Shown here: one piece after another, positions 14,652 through 21,935 of the stretch
Layout: each line of letters begins with the position of its first letter
How positions within the stretch are numbered: position 1 is the first letter of the stretch
Origin: Hylemonella sp. UBA6679
Lineage (GTDB): Bacteria > Pseudomonadota > Gammaproteobacteria > Burkholderiales > Burkholderiaceae_C
Length of the DNA: 35,016 nucleotides
Reading direction: 5' to 3'
Assembly: GCA_002454975.1 (NCBI GenBank)
Contig: DKJZ01000070.1
Span: forward strand, 1 to 35,016
Made by a program: the position numbers and the translations under genes
Notes under the pieces: model-generated
The model's database searches: none
What the model saw: the letters and a program-made list of their open reading frames with translations, nothing else
Told to the model about the DNA's origin: nothing

Positions 14652-16484
14652 TCACTTGCCCCAAGAATCCTTGAGCCCCACGGCGCGGTTGAACACGGGT
14701 TGTCCTGGCGCGTGGTCGATGCGGTCGGCCACAAAGTAGCCGTGGCGTTCGAACTGGAACTTTTGGTCGGGCGCGGCTTGGGCCAGCGATGGTTCGACAT
14801 AGGCTTGCACGACGTGCAGGCTCTCGGGGTTGAGGGCTTGCAGGAAGTCTTTGCCACCGGCGTCGGGGTGCTCGTCTTTGAACAAGCGTTCGTACAAGCG
14901 CACTTGGGCTTGCACGCCATCGGCCACGCCCACCCAGGTGATGGCAGCCTTGGCTTTGACGCTGTCTGCCCCTGGCGTGCCGCTTTTTGTGCCGGCAATC
15001 ACCTTGGCATGCACCTCGGTGATCAGGCCTTGCGCGTCTTTGGCGCAACCGGTGCACTCAATCACGTAGCCGCCTTTGAGGCGCACCACATTGCCCTCGA
15101 ACAAACGCTTGTAGCCCTTGGGGGGCGTTTGAGCAAAGTCTTCGCGCTCAATCCACACCTCGCGGCCAATTTTGAAGGTGCGATCAGGTATGGCTTGACC
15201 CTCAGCCACAGCGCTGTGGGGCAGGGCAGGTTGGGTGCAGTCTTCTAAATAGCTCTCGCTGCCAAACACCTCGGCCCAGTTGGTCAGCACCAGCTTGACG
15301 GGGTCGAGCACGGCCATGCCGCGGTGGGCGGTGTTTTCCAGGGTTTCGCGCAGGCAACCTTCCAGGGTGCTGTAGTCGATCCACGAGTCGCTTTTGGTCA
15401 CGCCAATGCGCTCGGCAAACAACTGCAGGCTCTCTGGGGTGTAGCCGCGGCGGCGCAGGCCGACGATGGTGGGCATGCGCGGGTCGTCCCAGCCGCTGAC
15501 CTTGCCGTCGTTGACCAGTTGCGCGAGTTTGCGTTTGCTGGTGATCACATAGGTCAAGTTCAAGCGCGCAAACTCGTACTGCTTGGGCGAGGGTGCAGCC
15601 AACAAACCAGCCTCGCACAAACGCGCCATGAGCCAGTCGTAAAACGGGCGCTGGTCTTCAAACTCTAAGGTGCAGATGCTGTGGGTGATCTGTTCGAGCG
15701 CATCTTCAATCGGGTGCGCAAAGGTGTACATGGGGTAGATGCACCAGGCATCGCCCGTGTTGTGGTGGGTGGCGCGGCGGATGCGGTAGATGGCCGGGTC
15801 GCGCAGGTTGATGTTGGGCGAAGCCATGTCGATCTTCGCGCGCAAAACCATCGCACCATCGGCATGCAGACCGTCGCGCATCTCGCGAAAACGTACCAGG
15901 TTCTCAGCGGGTGTGCGGCTGCGAAAGGGGCTGTTCACACCGGGCTTGCCGAAGTCGCCGCGGTTGGCGCGCATCTCTTCGGCCGTTTGCTCGTCCACAT
16001 ACGCGTGGCCAGCTTCCACCAAGGCTTCAGCGGCGCGGTACATGAAGTCAAAGTAGTCGCTGGCCTGGTAAGGCGCAGCGCTGCCTGCAGCTTGGCCGAT
16101 TTGTACCCAGTCAAAGCCTAGCCACTTCACCGCGTCAATGATGCTGTTGACGTACTCGGTGTCTTCTTTTTCGGGGTTGGTGTCGTCAAAGCGCAGGTGG
16201 CACACGCCACCGTAGTCACGCGCCAGGCCAAAATTGATGCAAATGCTTTTGGCGTGGCCCACGTGCAGGTAACCGTTGGGCTCAGGCGGGAAGCGGGTGC
16301 GAATTTTGGCTGGGTCGGGCTCGCCTTGGGCATGGTGGGCGGCGTCCCCGGGGCTGCCCGCCCAGCGGCGGCTGGCGTAGGTGCCTTGGGCCAAGTCGGC
16401 CTCGATGATTTGACGCAAAAAATTGCTGGCTTTGGGCGCTTCGGCTGCGCTGGGCTGGCCGTTGGGGGCTGGGTTCGAACTCAT
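14652..16484 (-). CDS. glnS: Glutaminyl-tRNA synthetase
   Basis: The 610-residue class I synthetase charges tRNA-Gln with glutamine. It shows RFPPEPNGYLHVGHAKS, with the HIGH signature as HVGH at 74-77, LRFDDTNPEKED, and a KMSKS-region equivalent in VITSKRKLAQL near 315. The C-terminal anticodon-binding beta-barrels include FQFERHGYFVAD and PVFNRAVGLKDSWGK. The length is slightly above the E. coli enzyme (554), partly from an N-terminal extension and a roughly 18-residue segment between ASRRWAG and KIRTRFPPEP. The protein is clearly GlnS rather than GltX. It stands alone on the minus strand; the exporter operon diverges 85 bases away. Confidence 0.97.
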   Translation of the reverse strand: MSSNPAPNGQPSAAEAPKASNFLRQIIEADLAQGTYASRRWAGSPGDAAHHAQGEPDPAKIRTRFPPEPNGYLHVGHAKSICINFGLARDYGGVCHLRFDDTNPEKEDTEYVNSIIDAVKWLGFDWVQIGQAAGSAAPYQASDYFDFMYRAAEALVEAGHAYVDEQTAEEMRANRGDFGKPGVNSPFRSRTPAENLVRFREMRDGLHADGAMVLRAKIDMASPNINLRDPAIYRIRRATHHNTGDAWCIYPMYTFAHPIEDALEQITHSICTLEFEDQRPFYDWLMARLCEAGLLAAPSPKQYEFARLNLTYVITSKRKLAQLVNDGKVSGWDDPRMPTIVGLRRRGYTPESLQLFAERIGVTKSDSWIDYSTLEGCLRETLENTAHRGMAVLDPVKLVLTNWAEVFGSESYLEDCTQPALPHSAVAEGQAIPDRTFKIGREVWIEREDFAQTPPKGYKRLFEGNVVRLKGGYVIECTGCAKDAQGLITEVHAKVIAGTKSGTPGADSVKAKAAITWVGVADGVQAQVRLYERLFKDEHPDAGGKDFLQALNPESLHVVQAYVEPSLAQAAPDQKFQFERHGYFVADRIDHAPGQPVFNRAVGLKDSWGK

Positions 16485-16569
16485 GGGGTCATTTTAGACG
16501 GGGCACCGCTTGGTCGCCGGGGCTGTCACCGGTCAAACCAAGGTCTTCAAGAGTTTCTACAATGGCTGG

Positions 16570-18231
16570 ATGAAAAAGACATGGATAGCCGGCGGCTTGG
16601 TCGCCGTGGCCTTGGCAGCCGGGGGTGGCTGGTGGTGGACACAACGCTCTGCGGCGCAAGAGGTGCAGTACCGCACCGGCAAAATTGAACGCGGCGCTTT
16701 GCAAGCGGCGGTGGCGGCCAGCGGTGCGGTCAGCCCCGTGACGCAAGTGACGGTGGGCACCCAGGTGTCGGGCCAAATCAAAGAAATTTTGGTGGACTTC
16801 AACTCGGATGTGAAAGCCGGCCAGTTGATTGCGGTGATCGACCCCGAAACTTTTGAGTACCGCGTGCGCTCCGCCCAGGCCGATTTGGACGCTGCGCGCG
16901 CTGCGGTGCTCACGGCCCAAGCCAACGAGCTGGCCGCGCGTGCCCAGGTCTCGAGCGCGCAAACCGACCTCAACGAAGCCCGCCGCACCCACGACCGCAA
17001 CCTCATGCTGGTGAGCAAGCAATTTGTGGCGCAAAGCGAAGCGGACAAATCCAACGCCTTGGTCAACACCACCAGCGAGGCCCTCAAGGTGGCCCAGGCC
17101 CAGGTGGGTGTGAGCGAGGCGCAAACCCAAAGCGCGCGCGCCAGCGTGTTGCAGCGCGAAGCGTCGCTGGCCCAGTCGCGCATTGACCTCACACGCACGC
17201 GCATCACCTCGCCCGTCAGCGGCATTGTGATCAAGCGCACGATTGAGAAAGGCCAAACCGTGGCGGCGTCTTTGCAGTCGCCGGAGCTGTTCATCATCGC
17301 GCAGAACCTGCGTGAAATGCAGGTGGAAGCCGCGATCGACGAGGCCGATGTGGGCCGCATCCGCAACGGCCAAAAAGCCACCTTCACGGTTGATGCTTTC
17401 CCTGGTCAAACCTTTGAGGGCCAAATTGCCCAGGTGCGCAAAGCCGCCACCAACGTGGCCAATGTGGTGACCTATGTGGCCGTGGTGCACTTCTCCAACA
17501 GCGAAGGGCGCTTGCTCCCGGGCATGACGGCCAATGTGCGGGTGGTGACCGATGTACGTGAGAGCGTGCTCAAGGTGCCTAACGCGGCGCTGCGGGTGCG
17601 CATTGCCGGCGTGGAGCCAGTTGCCGAGTCCGTGCCGGGCGCGCCATCCTCTGCTTCTAAATCAGGAGCGACTGAGTCAAGTGCGGCGGGGGCTACAGGC
17701 CAAAATACACCTCAAGCTGCCCAAGGTGCCGGGCAGGGTGGTGGGCAAGGAGGACCGGGCAGTGAGTTCCGTCAGCGCCTCATGGCCGAGATGAACTTGA
17801 GCGCCGAGCAAAAAGAAAAAGTCGAAGCCATTTACGCCGCCGCGCGGCCACGCTTCATGCAACTGCGCGAGGTGCCCGAGGCGGAACGCGCCAAAGCGCG
17901 TGAGCGCATCACCGGCGAGGTGCGTGCCCAACTCGCCGAACTGATGACGCCAGAGCAAAAGCCCAAGTTCGCGGCTTTGGTGACAGAAATGTCGGGCCGT
18001 GCAGTCACCCGTGGCCGTTTGCATGTTTTGGATGAGCAAGGCAAACCCAAGGCCTTCAATGTGCGCTTGGGCATCACCGATGGCACCACCACTGAGCTGT
18101 TTGTGCCGCCCAACTCGCCTGCAGCGCAAGAGCTCAAAGAGGGCGCGGTGGTGATCACGGGCACCGTCTCCAGCGCAGCGCCCGGTGGCCCGCGTCCGGC
18201 CGCGCCGGCTGGCCCGCGCATGGCCTTCTGA
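16570..18231 (+). CDS. macA: MacA/HlyD-type periplasmic adaptor with an inserted helical (Spy-like) segment
   Basis: The 553-residue membrane-fusion protein has an N-terminal signal/anchor (MKKTWIAGGLVAVALAAGGG), a lipoyl-like half motif TVGTQVSGQIKEILVDFNSDVKAGQ, and a long coiled-coil hairpin (about 100-200). The second half motif, TRITSPVSGIVIKRTIEKGQTV, and beta-barrel regions follow. Unlike a standard MacA, about 110 residues (362-475) are inserted before the last domain. They comprise a Gly/Gln/Ala-rich linker, then predicted helices with LTxxQ-like LSAEQKEK near 410 and MTPEQKPKF near 459, resembling Spy/CpxP repeats. The C-terminal membrane-proximal domain resumes with GRLHVLDEQGKPKAFNVRLG. 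It heads a three-gene exporter operon, and the ATG at 16570 gives a normal signal. The substrate is unknown. Confidence 0.9.
   Translation: MKKTWIAGGLVAVALAAGGGWWWTQRSAAQEVQYRTGKIERGALQAAVAASGAVSPVTQVTVGTQVSGQIKEILVDFNSDVKAGQLIAVIDPETFEYRVRSAQADLDAARAAVLTAQANELAARAQVSSAQTDLNEARRTHDRNLMLVSKQFVAQSEADKSNALVNTTSEALKVAQAQVGVSEAQTQSARASVLQREASLAQSRIDLTRTRITSPVSGIVIKRTIEKGQTVAASLQSPELFIIAQNLREMQVEAAIDEADVGRIRNGQKATFTVDAFPGQTFEGQIAQVRKAATNVANVVTYVAVVHFSNSEGRLLPGMTANVRVVTDVRESVLKVPNAALRVRIAGVEPVAESVPGAPSSASKSGATESSAAGATGQNTPQAAQGAGQGGGQGGPGSEFRQRLMAEMNLSAEQKEKVEAIYAAARPRFMQLREVPEAERAKARERITGEVRAQLAELMTPEQKPKFAALVTEMSGRAVTRGRLHVLDEQGKPKAFNVRLGITDGTTTELFVPPNSPAAQELKEGAVVITGTVSSAAPGGPRPAAPAGPRMAF
17653..17706 (+). 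repeat. Possible degenerate dispersed-repeat fragment in the macA linker
   Basis: This stretch ends in GGGGCTACAGGCCAAAAT and interrupts the GC-rich macA sequence with TCTAAATCAGGAG-type codons, encoding the Ser/Gly/Ala linker. It recalls short dispersed repeats in Comamonadaceae that end in GCTAGAGGCCAAAAT. The resemblance is from memory. Confidence 0.3.
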
Positions 18232-18232
18232 G

Positions 18233-18958
18233 ATGGCGCTCATCGAAGCCCGCGATCTGGTCAAGACCTACACCATGGGTCAAACCACGGTGCACGCCTT
18301 GGCCGGCGTGTCTCTGGACATTGCCGAGGGGGAGTTTGTGGCCATCATGGGTGCCTCTGGCTCGGGTAAATCCACGCTGATGAACATCCTGGGTTGCCTG
18401 GACCAGCCCAGCGCTGGCCACTACCGTCTCGCAGATGAGGCGGTGGAAACCATGGCGCCCGACCAACTCGCCTCCATCCGTAACCGGCGCATTGGCTTTG
18501 TGTTTCAGCAGTTCAACCTGCTGCCCCGCACCAGCGCTCTGGAAAACGTGGAGCTGCCCATGGTGTATGCCGGCATCAAAACGCCGCAACGCCGCGAGCG
18601 GGCCATGGCGGCCCTGCAAAGGGTGGGTTTGGGTGAGCGTCACATGCACACGCCTTCGGAGCTCTCAGGCGGCCAACAGCAGAGGGTGGCCATTGCCCGC
18701 GCGCTGGTCAACGACCCGCAACTCATCTTGGCCGACGAGCCCACCGGCGCGCTGGACTCGAAAACCAGCGAAGACATCATGCGCTTGCTCAGCCAGCTCA
18801 ATGCCCAAGGCATGACGGTGGTGCTGGTCACCCATGAGAGCGACATCGCGCAATGGGCCAGGCGCAAGCTGGTGTTCAAAGACGGCTTGATGGTGGAAGA
18901 CAGCATCAACCCTGACCCTGGCTGTGCACAGGTGCTGGCAGAAAGTTCTGCGCTATGA
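18233..18958 (+). CDS. ABC exporter ATPase (MacB/LolD-type)
   Basis: This 241-residue nucleotide-binding protein has Walker A GASGSGKST at 40-48, the Q-loop FVFQQFNLLP, signature LSGGQQQR at 144-151, Walker B LILADEPTGALD, and the H-loop LVTHE. It powers the FtsX-like permease encoded next. The start ATG at 18233 follows the adaptor stop after one base. The pattern GCLDQPSAGHY is typical of the MacB/LolD family. Separate ATPase and permease genes make this a split MacB arrangement. Confidence 0.93.
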   Translation: MALIEARDLVKTYTMGQTTVHALAGVSLDIAEGEFVAIMGASGSGKSTLMNILGCLDQPSAGHYRLADEAVETMAPDQLASIRNRRIGFVFQQFNLLPRTSALENVELPMVYAGIKTPQRRERAMAALQRVGLGERHMHTPSELSGGQQQRVAIARALVNDPQLILADEPTGALDSKTSEDIMRLLSQLNAQGMTVVLVTHESDIAQWARRKLVFKDGLMVEDSINPDPGCAQVLAESSAL

Positions 18959-20190
18959 ATTTTGTAGCTGCATTGCGAAGCGCTTGGCGGGCTCTGGCCG
19001 CCAACACCTTGCGAAGTTTTTTGACGATGCTGGGTATCATCATCGGGGTGGCTGCGGTCATCACCATGATTGCTGTGGGCAGTGGCGCCACCGAGCGGGT
19101 ACAGGCACAAATGAAGGGCCTGGGCTCCAACATCATGCTGGTGCTGCCCGGTGGGGTGAACCAGGCCGGTGTGCGCCTGGGTGCGCAAACGCGGCAACGC
19201 CTGACCGAAGAAGACGCCTTGGCCATCAGCCTGGAGGTGCCTGAGGTGCAGGTGGCCGCCCCCACCTCACGCACCAACGGGCAGGTGGTGGGTGGCAACA
19301 CCAACTGGGGGACCTCGATTTTTGGGGTCACCAACGACTACCTGGAGGCGCGCGAATGGCCCCTGGCCAGCGGCAGGGTGTTTGATGCGGCCGAGCTCAA
19401 CGGTTCGTCCAAGGTGGCTTGGATTGGGGCCACTGTGGCGCGTGAGTTGTTCGGTGAGCAAGACCCGATCGACCAGATGGTGCGGGTGCGTGGCGTGCCC
19501 ATGAAAATCATTGGTGTGCTCGCACCCAAGGGGCAAAACTCCATGGGGCAAGACCAAGACGACGTGCTGATGATCCCCATCTCTACGTTGCGCAACCGCA
19601 TTTGGGGGGGCGACGCCAGCAGCAAGCTCAAGCGCGTGGGCGCGATCTCGGTGAAGGTGCGCGAGGGGCAAAACATGAAGGTGGCCGAGGAGGCCATCAA
19701 AGACCTGCTGCGCCAGCGCTTCAAAGTACCTGCTGGCACCGACGACCCGTTTGTGATTCGCAACCTCACAGAAATTTTGCAAGCACAAGAAGAGTCCAGC
19801 CGCATCATGACGCTCTTGCTCGCTGCGGTGGCGGGCATCAGCCTGATCATCGGGGGCATTGGCATCATGAACATCATGCTGGTGAGCGTGACCGAACGCA
19901 CCCGCGAGATTGGCCTGCGCATGGCCGTGGGCGCACGCGGGCGCGACATCTTGGCGCAGTTTTTGATTGAGGCCATCACCCTGAGCTTGCTCGGCGGGGC
20001 CATTGGCGTGCTGCTGGGCGCAGCATCGACCTGGGCTGTGGGTTATTTTGCTGGGTGGCAGGTGAGCATGAGCCTGGCCTCGATTGCGCTGGCCGCAGGA
20101 TTTTCAGCGCTGGTGGGTGTATTTTTTGGTTTTTACCCCGCCCAGCGGGCCGCGAAATTGCTGCCCATCCAAGCCCTGCGCTACGAATGA
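18955..20190 (+). CDS. ABC exporter permease (MacB/FtsX type)
   Basis: The 411-residue protein has an N-terminal TM helix followed by a large periplasmic domain (about 50-280). Three C-terminal TM helices begin at LLLAAVAGISLIIGGIGIMNIMLVSVTERTREIGLRMAVGA, which is diagnostic of MacB permeases. Its ATG overlaps the ATPase stop by four bases, so the two are coupled. With the adaptor it should form a tripartite efflux pump using a TolC-like outer membrane channel, which is not in the window. The C-terminus ends PAQRAAKLLPIQALRYE, as usual for MacB. Confidence 0.94.
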   Translation: MNFVAALRSAWRALAANTLRSFLTMLGIIIGVAAVITMIAVGSGATERVQAQMKGLGSNIMLVLPGGVNQAGVRLGAQTRQRLTEEDALAISLEVPEVQVAAPTSRTNGQVVGGNTNWGTSIFGVTNDYLEAREWPLASGRVFDAAELNGSSKVAWIGATVARELFGEQDPIDQMVRVRGVPMKIIGVLAPKGQNSMGQDQDDVLMIPISTLRNRIWGGDASSKLKRVGAISVKVREGQNMKVAEEAIKDLLRQRFKVPAGTDDPFVIRNLTEILQAQEESSRIMTLLLAAVAGISLIIGGIGIMNIMLVSVTERTREIGLRMAVGARGRDILAQFLIEAITLSLLGGAIGVLLGAASTWAVGYFAGWQVSMSLASIALAAGFSALVGVFFGFYPAQRAAKLLPIQALRYE

Positions 20191-20191
20191 A

Positions 20192-20216
20192 TTAATTGGG
20201 GTCTGACCCCAATTAA
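20192..20216. repeat. Perfect 25-base palindrome with GGGGTC/GACCCC core
   Basis: The arms TTAATTGGGGTC (20192-20203) and GACCCCAATTAA (20205-20216) are exact reverse complements around a single T. It lies two bases after the macB stop and 14 bases before the uppP ATG. I see one copy only in this window. Similar AATTGGGGTCnGACCCCAATT elements recur in proteobacterial genomes and have been associated with REP-associated Y1 tyrosine transposases, from memory. It could also affect mRNA folding or act as a weak terminator. Confidence 0.6.
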
Positions 20217-20230
20217 ATGAAGGAAAGACG

Positions 20231-21121
20231 ATGGACGTTGTGATGTTGCTCAAGGCCGCCGTGATGGGGGTGGTCGAGGGTTTGACCGAGTTTTTGCCGA
20301 TCTCTTCGACTGGCCACTTGATTTTGGCTGGCGCCTTGTTGGGCTTTGACGATGACAAGGCCAAGGTGTTTGACATTGCCATCCAGACCGGCGCGATTTT
20401 TGCCGTCATTTTGGTCTACTGGCAGCGCATCCGCGACACGGTTTTGGCTTTGCCCAGCGACAGGCGCGCGCAGCAGTTTGCCCTCAATGTGTTCATTGCG
20501 TTTGTGCCTGCGGTGGTGCTGGGGCTGCTGTTTGGCAAGTACATCAAGGCGCATTTGTTCAACCCCACGGTGGTGGCCAGCACCTTCATTGTTGGGGGTT
20601 TCATCATTTTGTGGGCTGAGCGGCGTTACACCCACCCCTCGCTCAGCGGCGTGGGGCACAACCTCAACGTGGGCGGGCGCGAGCATTTTCAAGCCGGCAA
20701 CACAGCGCGTATTCCCACCGTGGACCACATGACGTGGCGTGACGCCCTCAAGGTCGGCCTGGTGCAGTGCCTGGCCATGGTGCCGGGCACCAGCCGCAGC
20801 GGGGCCACCATCATCGGCGGCATGTTTCTGGGTTTGTCGCGCCAGGCCGCGACTGACTTCTCATTTTTCCTGGCCATCCCCACGCTGATTGGCGCTGGCG
20901 CCTACAGCCTGTACAAAGAGCGCGCGCTGCTGTCCATGGCCGATGCGCCCTTGTTCATGGTGGGGCTGGTGTTTTCTTTCTTGAGTGCTTGGTTGTGCGT
21001 GCGCTGGCTGCTCAAGTTCATTGCCACCCACAGCTTTGTGGGCTTTGCCTACTACCGCATTGTGTTTGGTGTGGTGGTGCTGCTCACGGCTTGGAGTGGG
21101 CTGGTCAATTGGTCGGCTTGA
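20231..21121 (+). CDS. uppP: Undecaprenyl-diphosphatase (BacA/UppP)
   Basis: The 296-residue multi-span membrane protein contains EGLTEFLPISSTGHL at 16-30 and PGTSRSGAT at 185-193. These are the two signature motifs of UppP, which dephosphorylates undecaprenyl diphosphate to recycle the carrier lipid for peptidoglycan and O-antigen. There are about eight hydrophobic segments. A ribosome site AAGGAAAG precedes the ATG. A perfect palindrome sits just upstream. The 3' end overlaps the convergent hydrolase gene by 17 bases. Confidence 0.96.
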   Translation: MDVVMLLKAAVMGVVEGLTEFLPISSTGHLILAGALLGFDDDKAKVFDIAIQTGAIFAVILVYWQRIRDTVLALPSDRRAQQFALNVFIAFVPAVVLGLLFGKYIKAHLFNPTVVASTFIVGGFIILWAERRYTHPSLSGVGHNLNVGGREHFQAGNTARIPTVDHMTWRDALKVGLVQCLAMVPGTSRSGATIIGGMFLGLSRQAATDFSFFLAIPTLIGAGAYSLYKERALLSMADAPLFMVGLVFSFLSAWLCVRWLLKFIATHSFVGFAYYRIVFGVVVLLTAWSGLVNWSA

Positions 21122-21935
21122 TGTAGCCTGAGCTCTCAAAGTTCAAAACAGCGGCCTCCACCATGGCTGCGGCAGCAGCGGGTTGCTCCATCGGAAACAG
21201 ATGGGTGCCATCCACCATGGCCATGCGGCCCTTGCAAACTTTTTCCGTCAGCGCGCGTCCCACTTGCTTGAGCTCGTAAGAGTGCAAGCCGCCCACAAAC
21301 GCAGCCGGGCATTTGAGTGGGTGGCGGCGCAGGGTGCTCTCGATGTTGTTGGGGATGGTGTTGTAAATCGCGGTTTCTACATCTCGGTCAAAACTCAGCA
21401 CGCGTTTGCCGTCTTGCTCGTGGGTGCCATGGGTGATGTAGTCGCGCAGGGCCTGTGGGTGCCACTTGGCAAAGGCTTTTTTGTGTTGAAAATGTGCCAG
21501 CACACTGGCTTCGTCGGCCCAGCTGGTGCGGCGTTGGCTGCTCACAGCCCCGGGGGACACCCGGTGGATGAGCTGGGTGCTCTTGGCCATGCCCACGCTG
21601 GTGGCGCGCCAGCCGCCAATCAAGGGCGAGTCAAGCATGACCACGCCGCGTGCCAGCGAGGGGTGGCGCGCGGCGCACAACAAACTGATGAATCCGCCCA
21701 GCGAATGGCCCACCAGGTAGACCGGCCCACGCGTTGCCAAGAGGGGTTGCACAAAGTCGTGGAGCTGCTGCACCAGCTCAGGCCAGTTGTTGCTCACCGG
21801 GTAGCGCGGGTCGTGCCCGAACTTGTCCAGGGCCAAGGTGTCAAAGCCACGCGCTTGCAGGTGCTCGAGCATGAGGCTGTAGGTGCCGCCCGGAAAACTG
21901 TTGCCGTGCGAAAAAACCAGGGTGGGTCGGGTCAT
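21105..21935 (-). CDS. Alpha/beta hydrolase
   Basis: The 276-residue protein has an oxyanion-hole region FSHGNSFPGG near 8-17, a nucleophile elbow GHSLGG with Ser77, and a DGTHLFPMEQP segment near the C-terminus containing the catalytic His. The substrate is not deducible; esterase or lipase types are possible. The ATG at 21935 overlaps the mutS stop in ATGA, so it is probably translated with mutS. The 3' end overlaps convergent uppP by 17 bases. Confidence 0.9.
   Translation of the reverse strand: MTRPTLVFSHGNSFPGGTYSLMLEHLQARGFDTLALDKFGHDPRYPVSNNWPELVQQLHDFVQPLLATRGPVYLVGHSLGGFISLLCAARHPSLARGVVMLDSPLIGGWRATSVGMAKSTQLIHRVSPGAVSSQRRTSWADEASVLAHFQHKKAFAKWHPQALRDYITHGTHEQDGKRVLSFDRDVETAIYNTIPNNIESTLRRHPLKCPAAFVGGLHSYELKQVGRALTEKVCKGRMAMVDGTHLFPMEQPAAAAAMVEAAVLNFESSGYIKPTN

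Noticed and set aside
16554..16570. TACAAT seven bases before the macA ATG and TAAAAT six bases before the glnS ATG, suggesting leaderless transcripts
   Set aside because: Neither has a credible -35 hexamer, and such -10-like hexamers are expected by chance.
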